From positions 124,001-188,000 of the forward strand of contig JACRMQ010000005.1 in the NCBI GenBank assembly GCA_016214905.1: 64,000 nt of DNA, given 5' to 3'. Shown in pieces: positions 29,242-38,457 of the stretch. A program made the translations under genes and the position numbers. Source of the DNA: Ignavibacteriales bacterium. GTDB taxonomy: Bacteria > Bacteroidota > Ignavibacteria > UBA10030 > SZUA-254. Position 1 is the first letter of the stretch; each line of letters begins with the position of its first letter. The notes below the pieces were generated by a model that worked only from the letters and a program-made list of their open reading frames with translations, ran no database searches and was not told the DNA's origin.

Positions 29242-30537
29242 ATGAAATCAACAAAATCAATCAAACTATTTGAGAATGCAAAGAAATTCATTCCCGGTGG
29301 GGTAAATTCACCTGTCCGTGCTTTCAAATCTGTCGGCATTACACCTCGTTTTATCGCCCGTGCCAAAGGTGCAAATCTTTGGGATGTTGACGGTAATAAA
29401 TACATCGATTACATCGGCTCGTGGGGACCTATGATATTAGGTCATTCTCATCCATCGATTATTAAAGCCATTCGTGAAAAAGCCAAACATGGAACAAGTT
29501 TTGGCGCGCCCACCGAGCTTGAAGTGAAAATCGCACAGCTTATCACTAATATGGTTCCGTCAATAGAAATGCTGAGGATGGTTAACTCCGGGACTGAAGC
29601 AACAATGAGCGCAATACGTTTAGCACGCGCATATACAGGAAGAGAAAAGATAATTAAATTTGATGGATGTTATCATGGTCATGCAGATTCTTTCTTAATC
29701 AAAGCCGGTTCGGGTGCGACAACATTCGGCACTCCGGATAGTCCCGGCGTAACAAAATCTACTGCCGCCGACACTTTGAATGCTGCATTTAATAACATCG
29801 ATTCGGTGAAAAAAATTGTCGCTGAAAATAAAAATCAAATCGCTGCCATCATTGTAGAACCTATCGTCGGAAATATGGGATGCATTCCTCCTAAAAATGG
29901 ATTTCTTGAATCATTGAGATCGATCTGCACAAAGGAAAATATAGTTTTAATTTTCGACGAGGTGATGACAGGATTCCGGGTTGCACCAGGTGGTGCTCAG
30001 GAGCTGTACAAAATCAAACCCGATCTGACCACACTCGGAAAAATAATCGGCGGCGGTTTACCTGTTGGCGCTTATGGCGGGAAACGCGAAATTATGGAAA
30101 TGGTTGCACCGAACGGTCCGATGTATCAGGCAGGAACGTTATCCGGGAATCCTCTAGCTATGGCGGCGGGATTTGAGATGCTTTCAATCCTTGATAAAAA
30201 TAAATCGATATATAAACATCTTGAACAATCCTCGAAACACATTGAAGAAGGATTTAAAGAAAATTTCGATAAGCTGAATTTGAATTTTGTAGTTAATCGT
30301 GTAGGTTCAATGTTCACTTTATTCTTCACTAATAAGAAAGTAACCGACGCAGATTCGGCTCGCAGTTCAGATACAAAGTTATTCGGATCTTATTTCCGGG
30401 AAATGTTGGATAGCGGAATTTATCTTCCTCCATCGCAATTTGAAGCGGCTTTCGTCTCGATTGCTCATACAGATGAGATGATAGATAAAACTGTCAGAGC
30501 TAATTTCAAATCACTTAAAAGCATCTTTAAAAGATAA
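29242..30537 (+). CDS. hemL: Glutamate-1-semialdehyde 2,1-aminomutase
   Basis: A PLP-dependent enzyme that turns glutamate-1-semialdehyde into 5-aminolevulinate, working directly after HemA. The 431-residue protein has 'FIPGGVNSPVRAFKSVG' (about 16-32), 'FDGCYHGHADSFLIKAGSG' (about 142-160), 'LIFDEVMTGFRVAPGG' (about 236-251) and the PLP lysine in 'LTTLGKIIGGGLPVGAYGG' near 266. Length is normal. It is the last gene of the haem cluster, and a bidirectional terminator follows. Confidence 0.97.
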   Translation: MKSTKSIKLFENAKKFIPGGVNSPVRAFKSVGITPRFIARAKGANLWDVDGNKYIDYIGSWGPMILGHSHPSIIKAIREKAKHGTSFGAPTELEVKIAQLITNMVPSIEMLRMVNSGTEATMSAIRLARAYTGREKIIKFDGCYHGHADSFLIKAGSGATTFGTPDSPGVTKSTAADTLNAAFNNIDSVKKIVAENKNQIAAIIVEPIVGNMGCIPPKNGFLESLRSICTKENIVLIFDEVMTGFRVAPGGAQELYKIKPDLTTLGKIIGGGLPVGAYGGKREIMEMVAPNGPMYQAGTLSGNPLAMAAGFEMLSILDKNKSIYKHLEQSSKHIEEGFKENFDKLNLNFVVNRVGSMFTLFFTNKKVTDADSARSSDTKLFGSYFREMLDSGIYLPPSQFEAAFVSIAHTDEMIDKTVRANFKSLKSIFKR

Positions 30538-30554
30538 AGCGACCAACTGTTATT

Positions 30555-30592
30555 AAAAAAGCCATCCCGTATAAACGAGATGGCTTTTTTTA
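30555..30592. terminator. Bidirectional terminator between hemL and the lipoprotein gene
   Basis: AAAAAAGCCATC (30555-30566) and GATGGCTTTTTT (30579-30590) form a strong hairpin with A and T tracts on both sides. It can end both the plus-strand haem transcript and the minus-strand pilus transcript that converge here. Confidence 0.87.
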
Positions 30593-30609
30593 TTACTCTT
30601 ATTAGGAGG

Positions 30610-33165
30610 TTAGCCTCCTATAATTCCAGGAATTGAGACATCCGGTGGATTACCATTTTCACTTGTCACTTTGATGATTACATTACACGGAATCGCCGAC
30701 GAAACTCCTCCTTGCGTTTGATCGACCACCTCAAACCAGAAATCAGTTGTTCCGAGACCCCGCGCCTGAGTGTCACCAAGAGTTACATCAACAAAACCTG
30801 TAACACTCAAATTAACCTGACTATTTGGCGGAGGAGTATATTGCAGACTAATCGTTATATGCGTGCCGGAGGATAACGGATTACCAAATCTATCAGACAC
30901 TTTATAGTATATCCTGCTCGATCTACCACCTCTAGACACATTAAAACTATCAGCGTTGACCTCACTGATTTGAGACCATCCTGAGAAGAGAATTACAATG
31001 GTATCGTGAACCGCAATACCATTTTCACCTATAGTAACGGCAGCAATTTTAGCCATGTTTGGAACACCATAGATCGTATCCGGCGGATGTGGATTACCGC
31101 TTTGAAGCTGAACTGTCGCCTGTCCCGTTACCTTATCCGTAAATCCGGAAGCACCGATGATTCCGCCTGTTGTGCTGAAATAAACCGCAGTATTAGATTT
31201 AACCGGATTACTGTATTTATCCCCAACCTGAACCGTGATCGCATCGGTCCTACCAAGCCAGTCATAGGCTGGGAAGTTATATCTATGAGCAGCGACTGTG
31301 AAATGGACTTGATCCGGCAATCCGGCATTGACCGTAATGATGACCGGTGTTGAATAAATCCAAACGCTGTCACGCTCGCGATAAAGTTTTGCCACAAATT
31401 GCATGACACCTGATTTTGTTCCGCTGTTCACTGTTGTTGCAACACGGCCCGATACATTTGTGACTGCACGTTGCGGTGTAACATAAGCTCCGCCAGCTAC
31501 CGGCTCGCCTATCAATTGGAACTCAATGGTGTCACGATGATCGATATCAATTGGGAAACCGAGCGAGTCGCGTACTTCCCATGTGATTATGGAAGATTCA
31601 GTGCCACCTACTCCATACACCGAAATCTCACGTGCGCTGATACTCAATAAAGCGATAGACCGAGCATACAAACCTGAGTCACTTGAATCCCGTATGCCAG
31701 TTGTTGTATCGCGAACAAGGTAAAAATCGTTAGACAATTGTTTACCTGCGTCTACACTGAAGTTAAGTGATTGTTGCTTATAACCCGACTTTTCTACCTT
31801 TAGCAGTCCGGGTAATGACGGTAAGCCATTTAAATTGATTGAGAAAGAATATTCTCCACTGAAAGTTGTTTGCAAACTATCAACAAGCAGATTTGAATAC
31901 AAAGTAACATTTGCGTTTGTTAGCGGCAACCTTGATTGTGAATCGAATACCCGCCCAACAAGTTGAGCAACAGTTGATGCCGCATCTACTACCAGCAATA
32001 CATCTCCGAGGTCGGTTGATTGTCCGCGATAAATTGTGAACGTAAAGCGTTTAGTTCTATAACCTGCTTTGTATGCTGTGATTAAAACAGGCATCGAATC
32101 GCGATCAACCAGATCGGCAGTTAGACGGAACGATCCATCAGTAGGTGTTATTACAGAATCAACCACACCCGGTAAAGTAAGTAAGAGTGTGCCGCTTCGC
32201 AACGGATACAACGTTAGACTATCCCGCAATACGCCTGATATAAGTGCAGACGAAGCAGTAGTGTCTCTATCAAGAATAATTTCAACTTCGAGGGTTTTTC
32301 CTTTTTCTATTATGATGTTGAATGTTCTTGTTATATATCCGGGATTAGATACTCTCAACTGCCCGTTCAGAAGCGTCAGGCCTGCAAGGTCGATGGTGAA
32401 AGAGAAATCACCGTTAATCGAAGTATTGGATGTATCAATCAAACTTCCAGCAGTAAGGATTAAATTGGCATCGGTAATTGGTAAACGGGTTTTATTATCC
32501 AACACACGTCCCATTAACTGCCCAGCGGTTGATCCTGCATCTACTCGTAGCAGAACATTTCCCATATTATTGGTTTGACCGCGGGTTAATGCAACCGGAA
32601 GTTGCTTTGTGCGGTAACCTGATTTCTCCACGGTAACCAGAGCACTGAGCGATTGAAGATCGACTAAATCTGCCGAGAGTCTATAGCTTCCATCCACACC
32701 TGTAATCACTGAAGTATCGGCTCCGGGTACAGTAAGGTGCACTTTTGTGTCGCGTAAAGGATAACTTGTTGCACTATCTCTAACAACACCTACTATCACT
32801 CCCGCCGATGAGTAATCGAGAGTTAAACCGACACTCAATGTTGTATCTTTAGCGACAGATATTGAAAACGATTCGGATAAATATCCGAATTTCTGAATGC
32901 TGACGGTAGCAGTTTGATTTTGGAGTTTCGATAAATCTACTTTAAACAGAAATAAACCATCAGTCCCGGTAAACGTAGTTTCACTCTTCGCCTCTGTTGT
33001 AAGAATAGTGGAGACATTTTGTAAATAACTCCCTGTAATCACATCATAAACATATCCCTGTATCGTGGAAGACCCACCGGCACTCGTTGGTGGTGTATCC
33101 TTGCACCCCCACAATGTGAGAGCAAAGAGGACAACTAAAAGACCAAGTATAATTTTTGATTTCAT
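30610..33165 (-). CDS. Large surface lipoprotein with five carboxypeptidase-regulatory-like and several Ig-like domains
   Basis: An 851-residue protein with a lipoprotein signal: basic start, hydrophobic core and lipobox LWGC with Cys21. Then come five repeats of about 90 residues resembling the carboxypeptidase regulatory-like fold (each with a 'G.V.D..T..PL....V' opening and a 'GYRTK'-type turn). Repeats 2 and 4 resemble each other, as do 3 and 5, so an A-B pair was probably duplicated. The last 350 residues look like Big_1/invasin-type Ig domains ('WEVRDSLGFPID', 'VQVGDKYSNPVKSNTAVYF', 'YYKVSDRFGNPLSSGT'). It is the last gene after the secretin in the pilT-pilMN-pilOP-pilQ block, 32 bp downstream. 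It may be a cell-surface or pilus-associated adhesin; this role is inferred from context. Confidence 0.8.
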   Translation of the reverse strand: MKSKIILGLLVVLFALTLWGCKDTPPTSAGGSSTIQGYVYDVITGSYLQNVSTILTTEAKSETTFTGTDGLFLFKVDLSKLQNQTATVSIQKFGYLSESFSISVAKDTTLSVGLTLDYSSAGVIVGVVRDSATSYPLRDTKVHLTVPGADTSVITGVDGSYRLSADLVDLQSLSALVTVEKSGYRTKQLPVALTRGQTNNMGNVLLRVDAGSTAGQLMGRVLDNKTRLPITDANLILTAGSLIDTSNTSINGDFSFTIDLAGLTLLNGQLRVSNPGYITRTFNIIIEKGKTLEVEIILDRDTTASSALISGVLRDSLTLYPLRSGTLLLTLPGVVDSVITPTDGSFRLTADLVDRDSMPVLITAYKAGYRTKRFTFTIYRGQSTDLGDVLLVVDAASTVAQLVGRVFDSQSRLPLTNANVTLYSNLLVDSLQTTFSGEYSFSINLNGLPSLPGLLKVEKSGYKQQSLNFSVDAGKQLSNDFYLVRDTTTGIRDSSDSGLYARSIALLSISAREISVYGVGGTESSIITWEVRDSLGFPIDIDHRDTIEFQLIGEPVAGGAYVTPQRAVTNVSGRVATTVNSGTKSGVMQFVAKLYRERDSVWIYSTPVIITVNAGLPDQVHFTVAAHRYNFPAYDWLGRTDAITVQVGDKYSNPVKSNTAVYFSTTGGIIGASGFTDKVTGQATVQLQSGNPHPPDTIYGVPNMAKIAAVTIGENGIAVHDTIVILFSGWSQISEVNADSFNVSRGGRSSRIYYKVSDRFGNPLSSGTHITISLQYTPPPNSQVNLSVTGFVDVTLGDTQARGLGTTDFWFEVVDQTQGGVSSAIPCNVIIKVTSENGNPPDVSIPGIIGG

Positions 33166-33197
33166 AAGTAATTTCCTTTACAAAATAGAAGTCATCA

Positions 33198-34466
33198 TCA
33201 TGGATTTTTTTCGAAATCGCGCGCATTGGCTTTGCGTTTATTATTTATTATCTCTTGTCGCGTTGTCCGATTCAGCATTCTTTCGCGTATCGGCTGGAGC
33301 AATTCAACTTTTAAAAGAATTATCAATTCAGCCTTCGAATTGTATTTTACATCTGAGCCGAACAAATATCTTAATCCAAGGAACCACCAAGGTAAATCTT
33401 TTAAGAAAGGAATTCCTTCTCTGCTGTTGACTTCCTGTGTCCGGATTAATCCGCCGATAACCGTTTCTTCCCCGTCATAAAGCAATGTATGTGTCTTTAC
33501 CTGATTACGAGAAATTTCTGGACCTGTTGCACCGGGCGCAGATTCGCTTTGTTCAATTGTCATATTGAGGTAAACAAAGTCAGTATCAGATTGTGTGTAA
33601 ATTGCCGGTGTAACTTCTATTATCGTTCCCGTGGATATCAGTTGGTTGATTGTATTGCCGGCGATATCACGAGAAGTTATAAAAATATCTTTTCCAACCT
33701 GAATTCTTCCCGGCTTACCGTTTCGTACAATTATATCGGGGCTGGTTAATACTTCACCCAGTTGGTTTGTACCGAAAAATTTTATTAACGCATCAATGTT
33801 GGCAAACTTAAATTCAGGAGGTGATTCCAGAACTCCAATTCCAGTGCTCAATGGAGGAATATTCATCTGTGACTTAGATTTTCTTGACATTGCTGGAACA
33901 TGTCCGGTTGAATCGCCGAGCCCCAATCCTGAAGATAGATAAAATTCTTCGAGCGGTTCTTTTCCCTTATTTCTGAAGAAATGCCAGCTTATGCCGAATT
34001 CTTGCATTTTTGTTATATCGGTACTAAAGAAAACAGCTGATATTTTCACATCGCGGCTATCAAGAGTCGGCGGTGGTTCTCCGGGGATTGCTCCGCCGGC
34101 ACCTCGTTCTACTTGCGGTGCCGCTCCTGCTTGCATAATCCGGATGTAATCAGCCTCTTCAACATACATCATACCGTTGCGTGATAAAATCATATCCAGC
34201 GCGTCGCGCCAGTGTTGATTCACCACATACACTCCGATCGGACCTTTTCTTTTTTCTAAATCGATTATTATTTTCCCGGCAAATTGTTTACTCAATTCAT
34301 TTATTACAAGCAGAGCTTGATCCATTCGCATTGTTGAATCGAGTGAAACAATTTCCTGCGGGTTCACATATCCCTTCGTTTTTAATCGCGCATCACGTGC
34401 CTGACCAAAAGATGCTTGAACGAATAACAAACAAAGAGCAAATAGAAATATATAGTTCTTTTTCAT
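33198..34466 (-). CDS. pilQ: Type IV pilus secretin, PilQ/GspD family (short form)
   Basis: An outer-membrane channel through which the pilus passes. The 422-residue protein has a signal peptide (cleavage near Gly21-Gln22) and an N-domain with STN-like 'MRMDQALLVINELSKQFAG' near 47-65. The C-terminal secretin domain has 'LGEVLTSPDIIVRNGKPGRI' and 'DGEETVIGGLIRTQEVNS' near 343-360, 'IPFLKDLPWWFLGLRYLF' near 364, and 'KAELIILLKVELL'. It is much shorter than Proteobacterial PilQ (about 700) and lacks AMIN domains and multiple N-domains. It follows the pilOP gene by 19 bp. Confidence 0.88.
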   Translation of the reverse strand: MKKNYIFLFALCLLFVQASFGQARDARLKTKGYVNPQEIVSLDSTMRMDQALLVINELSKQFAGKIIIDLEKRKGPIGVYVVNQHWRDALDMILSRNGMMYVEEADYIRIMQAGAAPQVERGAGGAIPGEPPPTLDSRDVKISAVFFSTDITKMQEFGISWHFFRNKGKEPLEEFYLSSGLGLGDSTGHVPAMSRKSKSQMNIPPLSTGIGVLESPPEFKFANIDALIKFFGTNQLGEVLTSPDIIVRNGKPGRIQVGKDIFITSRDIAGNTINQLISTGTIIEVTPAIYTQSDTDFVYLNMTIEQSESAPGATGPEISRNQVKTHTLLYDGEETVIGGLIRTQEVNSREGIPFLKDLPWWFLGLRYLFGSDVKYNSKAELIILLKVELLQPIRERMLNRTTRQEIINNKRKANARDFEKNP

Positions 34467-34485
34467 GTATTCTCCGTAATTTAAC

Positions 34486-35370
34486 TTACTTAAGCGGTTG
34501 ACCTTGTTGAATATTTAGTTCATAACGTTCGGCAACACCACCACGATTCAATAAACATTCCACCTTACCTTCGTTCGGCAGGATGCGTGTGACGTAACCG
34601 AGATATACTTTATCGCCTTCTTCTAATGTTCGTGACTTCTGATTCTGATCTACAATAAACGCTTTACCCGGAATGACTGCTTTCAAAATTGAGCGCTCAA
34701 CTTCAATTTCATCCGCTTGCGGTGGTGGAATTTCGTGCAAAATTAACGGATGGAACGGATTCATTCCGAGTGATTTTTGCATTGCCGTAATCATGCCCGG
34801 AGCATTATTCAATTCAGGCATCGAAGAATAGTATGCCTGTACTTCCATCTCGAACAAAACCAGAATTTTTGTTTCATTCGTAGTTGCCGATTTCGATTCG
34901 TACCCACGAAGCGTGAGATTTGCAACTTTGAATAGCCTCTTTCCGCTTTCCGTAAGCCAGATAAAATTATAAAGATTACGGAATGGTCCTTCTCCTTTTA
35001 ACGAATAAACATTGTACCCGAAACTTCCAAAATCTCTTGGACCGACATAAGTCATGTCCATTTTAATCTCACCGCTGATATCCATCGTGCGGTTAAAATA
35101 TCCGTACGTTTCACCGGTAATATCACGTGGGGGGACATCTTTATTACGGGTTTCCCAACGCTTCTTTATTTCAACAAGCCGCGCCGATACCGTATTGTAT
35201 GTATTCGCAAGATCTGGAGTATTTTGCAACTCGACTTCAATACGCCTGATCTCCAATTCAATATTCTTAAGCTTCTTCGGAAGTGAGAGAGATGTAAAAA
35301 ATAATCCCACTGCCAGTATGAGCACAAGAAAAATGCTTAAGACAACTGTATTGCGTACTATGTATGACAA
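34486..35370 (-). CDS. PilO-like inner-membrane protein with PilP-like C-terminus
   Basis: A 294-residue alignment-complex protein. One transmembrane helix at about 8-28 is followed by a heptad-rich coiled coil (about 33-75), as in PilO, and a ferredoxin-like periplasmic region to about 190. The last 90 residues, 'VERSILKAVIPGKAFIVDQ' and 'EEGDKVYLGYVTRILPNEGK', look like the beta-rich PilP/GspC-type homology region that contacts the secretin. No separate pilP gene is present, so a PilO-PilP fusion is the likely explanation. It lies between pilMN and the secretin, as pilO-pilP normally do. Confidence 0.7.
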   Translation of the reverse strand: MSYIVRNTVVLSIFLVLILAVGLFFTSLSLPKKLKNIELEIRRIEVELQNTPDLANTYNTVSARLVEIKKRWETRNKDVPPRDITGETYGYFNRTMDISGEIKMDMTYVGPRDFGSFGYNVYSLKGEGPFRNLYNFIWLTESGKRLFKVANLTLRGYESKSATTNETKILVLFEMEVQAYYSSMPELNNAPGMITAMQKSLGMNPFHPLILHEIPPPQADEIEVERSILKAVIPGKAFIVDQNQKSRTLEEGDKVYLGYVTRILPNEGKVECLLNRGGVAERYELNIQQGQPLK

Positions 35371-35404
35371 AGGAATCTCCGATTGTTTTTATTCATTATC
35401 GTAA

Positions 35405-37000
35405 TTATTTTTTTGTTCCATCCGCAGGTGGTTGTTCTGATTCTGCAGGTTTTTCGATTTGCGGAGGAATTGAAATCATAAAATTATACACCGGAGGTGT
35501 ATTTGGTCTAATTTCTCGAACTTCTACTTTTGTTAAAGTCGAATTTTCAAAGAGCGCGGCAATACGCGGAATTCTACCTCGGTAAAGAGCAAAACCTTGA
35601 ATTGCCATTGCTCCGCCCGGTTGCGCACGCAACTCGGTAATCCATGTCGCCCCTAAATCATCGACACCCTTGGTTAACTGGGCGATGGTTTTATTCCACC
35701 TGTCGGCGCCGGGGATCAGAGAATCGTAAACCGCGAGTGCCGTGTTGAAGCGATTTATTTGCTCTTCGAGACCGCCGATTGCGGTTTTCATTTTTTCATT
35801 CTCACCAATTTTATCCTGTAATTGTGAAAGCGTTCTTTGCCTGAGTGTAATTTCACGCTGAACTGTTGCATACCTAGTAGTGAAAAAGAATGATGATAGA
35901 AATACCAGCATAAGAAGCACGTACCCGTGCCAGGCAAGTTTAAACGCACGCTGACCTTCGCGAACGGCTTCGGGCAATAAATTGGTCGGATAAAATCCGG
36001 GATGATCGTCGTCTAAAACTTTCCACGCTGTAGCTATTGGTATTGCAAATTCGGGTATCTGCAGCTGGATCTCGGGGGGAAGGGATGTTGCGTCGAGCTG
36101 GGGTGTGAGCAAATATTGAATTGCCACATCCGGAAGTTGTTCCTTCATGAACTCTTCGAAGTTAATTTTTTTACTTTCACCCGCTATGAATATTTTATCG
36201 ATACGGGGAATTCCCATGTTATCTTGTTCGAGAAGCAAGCGACTGTAGACAGTGTTCTGAATATTCGGAGAATCATAACCTTCTCCAAGAACAGGCGCGA
36301 AATGGAAAAATTCCGTTCCCTTCATGAAGATAAGACGGGTAAATTCTGCGCCGATATAAATGATTGTTGTAATCTCCTCCGGCGCGAAACCATAATTTGC
36401 CCGCGTGAGGTTCATCAGTGCAACATCACCGATCTCGATCAATGAAATCCGCGGAAGACGTTTACCCAAAAACGGTTTAATATCTTCTAAAAGATTGAGC
36501 AACGATACACCGTCTTCGCGCACAACACAAACGAGATTTTTTTCAACCGAATAAAAATGATCGATCGCATCTGGAGCGGGTTGAACAGCACGAACGCTTC
36601 TTAATTCATCAAGAATACGTTGTTTAAGCTTTTTTTTCTCCAACCCGAAATCGCTTTCAAGTGTGTGATAATAAATGCTCGGCTCGGTTATCGAATAGCT
36701 AAATACATAATCATTCGTATTGTATTTAGAGATTAAACCTAAAAGAACATTACTATTGTTTCCGGAACTATCCGTCGCTTGCTCGGTGCTGCCTAAAGCA
36801 AATGTTTCGCCTGTATCGGAGAGATTATCCAGATCGACATTAGCAACCTGTCGCTCCTCCAGTTTGGTAACAAGCGAAGCAGATTGTAGTTCGTCTATTA
36901 CAACATTTCCTTTTTTGATCGATAATTTCGCGAGCTTAAGTTCAAGCCCGTCTACAAAAATACCGATTGCCGAAGATTTTCTGCCGCGTAGTGAAGCCAT
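35405..37000 (-). CDS. PilM-PilN fusion protein of the type IV pilus alignment complex
   Basis: A 531-residue protein. Residues 1-330 resemble PilM, the actin-like cytoplasmic ATP-binding protein: 'AIGIFVDGLELKLAKLSI' near 11-28 and 'TTIIYIGAEFTRLIFMKGTE' near 211-230 are the phosphate-loop-like strands. Residues 336-520 resemble PilN: the 'YPTNLLPEAVREGQR' motif (337-351), a transmembrane helix (357-377), a coiled coil (380-430) and a periplasmic ferredoxin-like domain. In most bacteria PilM binds the cytoplasmic N-terminal 'INLLP' peptide of PilN; here the two are fused, in the same order. The C-terminus is Pro/Glu-rich. Confidence 0.82.
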   Translation of the reverse strand: MASLRGRKSSAIGIFVDGLELKLAKLSIKKGNVVIDELQSASLVTKLEERQVANVDLDNLSDTGETFALGSTEQATDSSGNNSNVLLGLISKYNTNDYVFSYSITEPSIYYHTLESDFGLEKKKLKQRILDELRSVRAVQPAPDAIDHFYSVEKNLVCVVREDGVSLLNLLEDIKPFLGKRLPRISLIEIGDVALMNLTRANYGFAPEEITTIIYIGAEFTRLIFMKGTEFFHFAPVLGEGYDSPNIQNTVYSRLLLEQDNMGIPRIDKIFIAGESKKINFEEFMKEQLPDVAIQYLLTPQLDATSLPPEIQLQIPEFAIPIATAWKVLDDDHPGFYPTNLLPEAVREGQRAFKLAWHGYVLLMLVFLSSFFFTTRYATVQREITLRQRTLSQLQDKIGENEKMKTAIGGLEEQINRFNTALAVYDSLIPGADRWNKTIAQLTKGVDDLGATWITELRAQPGGAMAIQGFALYRGRIPRIAALFENSTLTKVEVREIRPNTPPVYNFMISIPPQIEKPAESEQPPADGTKK

Positions 37001-37024
37001 AAAATTTCCTTAGTTTGTCTCCGA

Positions 37025-38260
37025 TTATTTATCGCTCGTAGTCGCGATATTCAACAATTGCTGCAAACGTCTCTTGTTGTTCGCAAAGTTCATTGCTACC
37101 TCGAGAGATATTTTTCGTTGTAGATATAATCTTTTTAAATCTTGTTCCATCGTGCACATTCCGAGTTCGCCCGATTCGGACATCATCTGGTATATCTCTC
37201 CCGTGTTGGTATTCTTAATCGCGGCTCGTACAGATGGAGTTGCAATCATAATTTCCTTCGCAAGTACACGTTTCTTATCTAAGCTGGGTACTAATTTTTG
37301 AGACATAACACATTGTAAAACGTCGGCCAATCGCAGGCGGACGCGCTCTTGTTCGATGGGGGGCACCTCGCCGATTATTCTGTCAATACTATCGACTGCT
37401 GATGATGTATGTAGCGTGGAAAATACTTTATGACCGCTGTCTGTCACCTCGAGCGCCGTAAGAATAGTATCGGGATCACGAAGCTCACCGATGATAATAA
37501 TATCAGGATCCTGGCGAAGCGATTGTACCGTACCTTCCTTAAATGAAAGCACATCACGCCCTACTTCCCGATGCCTGATGATACAACGATCAGATCGATG
37601 CACGTATTCAACAGGCGAGGCAATGACCACAGCATGAGCATCGATCTGGTGGTTATTCATATCGAGAATGCTATCCAGGGTTGAACTTTTACCTGAGCCG
37701 GTTATACCCGTGACTAAAATAAGCCCTTCCTTCGTGTGAGCCAGACTTAAAACTTTTGTAACATTGGGATGAAATTCGAGCGATTTGTATGGACGAACTT
37801 CGGCATTGATTGCGCGAAGATTTAGCGCTATCTGATCCAGATCGAAGTAAGTATCAGCCCTGAACCGATGCATTTGATCATTTTCGAAAATTGTGTATGA
37901 AAAATCAAGGTTTCGATTTTCATATAAAAATTGTCTTTGTCGTTCAAGCAGAATACTCTGGATAAGTACATTCATTTCATCGAATGTGAAAGCAGGAAGA
38001 GTTGGATCGGGTTTCTTTGTGCCGTGAATGCGGTACCAAATTTTTCCTTGGCTTCCAAATCCTCCAAGATCAATATCGGAAGCGGAGATTTCGAACATTC
38101 GCATCAGAAAACTATCGAACATCCGCTTAATAATCACCCGTTCTTCTTGAGATTGACGGGCAACCAGATCACCGATCAACATTTGGCGTTCGACGCCGTA
38201 TGATGTTTCGGGGATGTTGCTTACTATCTGTTTTATTATCGACTTTGCTTCTTCAATCAT
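37025..38260 (-). CDS. pilT: Type IV pilus retraction-type ATPase PilT
   Basis: A cytoplasmic hexameric ATPase that drives pilus disassembly and twitching. The 411-residue protein has Walker A GITGSGKSST (185-194), an Asp box/Walker B region 'QDPDIIIIGELRDPDTI' near 250-266 and a His box 'STLHTSSAVDSIDRIIGE' near 281-298. It lacks the tetracysteine zinc site of PilB and has the PilT-type C-terminus. It is longer than classic PilT (about 345), with about 60 extra N-terminal residues. It is the first gene of the distal block, with a strong terminator just upstream. Confidence 0.87.
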   Translation of the reverse strand: MIEEAKSIIKQIVSNIPETSYGVERQMLIGDLVARQSQEERVIIKRMFDSFLMRMFEISASDIDLGGFGSQGKIWYRIHGTKKPDPTLPAFTFDEMNVLIQSILLERQRQFLYENRNLDFSYTIFENDQMHRFRADTYFDLDQIALNLRAINAEVRPYKSLEFHPNVTKVLSLAHTKEGLILVTGITGSGKSSTLDSILDMNNHQIDAHAVVIASPVEYVHRSDRCIIRHREVGRDVLSFKEGTVQSLRQDPDIIIIGELRDPDTILTALEVTDSGHKVFSTLHTSSAVDSIDRIIGEVPPIEQERVRLRLADVLQCVMSQKLVPSLDKKRVLAKEIMIATPSVRAAIKNTNTGEIYQMMSESGELGMCTMEQDLKRLYLQRKISLEVAMNFANNKRRLQQLLNIATTSDK

Positions 38261-38388
38261 ATTTCTCTCTCAAGCTAAACTTTAACTCCTATCAGATAGC
38301 TGCATATACATTCATGGCGTGTAATATATGCAAAAGTTTAATTCTTGTCAAATTTTTTAAAAAAACGAAAAAAATTTCCATACAAATA

Positions 38389-38430
38389 AAAAATGCCTCG
38401 AAATTATACTTGATTTACCCATTTCGAGGC
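38389..38430 (-). terminator. Intrinsic terminator after the minor pilin genes
   Basis: A perfect 10-bp inverted repeat (GCCTCGAAAT at 38395-38404, ATTTCGAGGC at 38421-38430). On the minus strand it is followed by ATTTTTTATTT. It lies 28 bp past the end of the PilX-like gene and separates the pilC-pilB-minor pilin block from pilT, so pilT must have its own promoter in 38261-38390. Confidence 0.82.
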
Positions 38431-38457
38431 GAATTTTTTCTGCCTATTCAACGAAAC

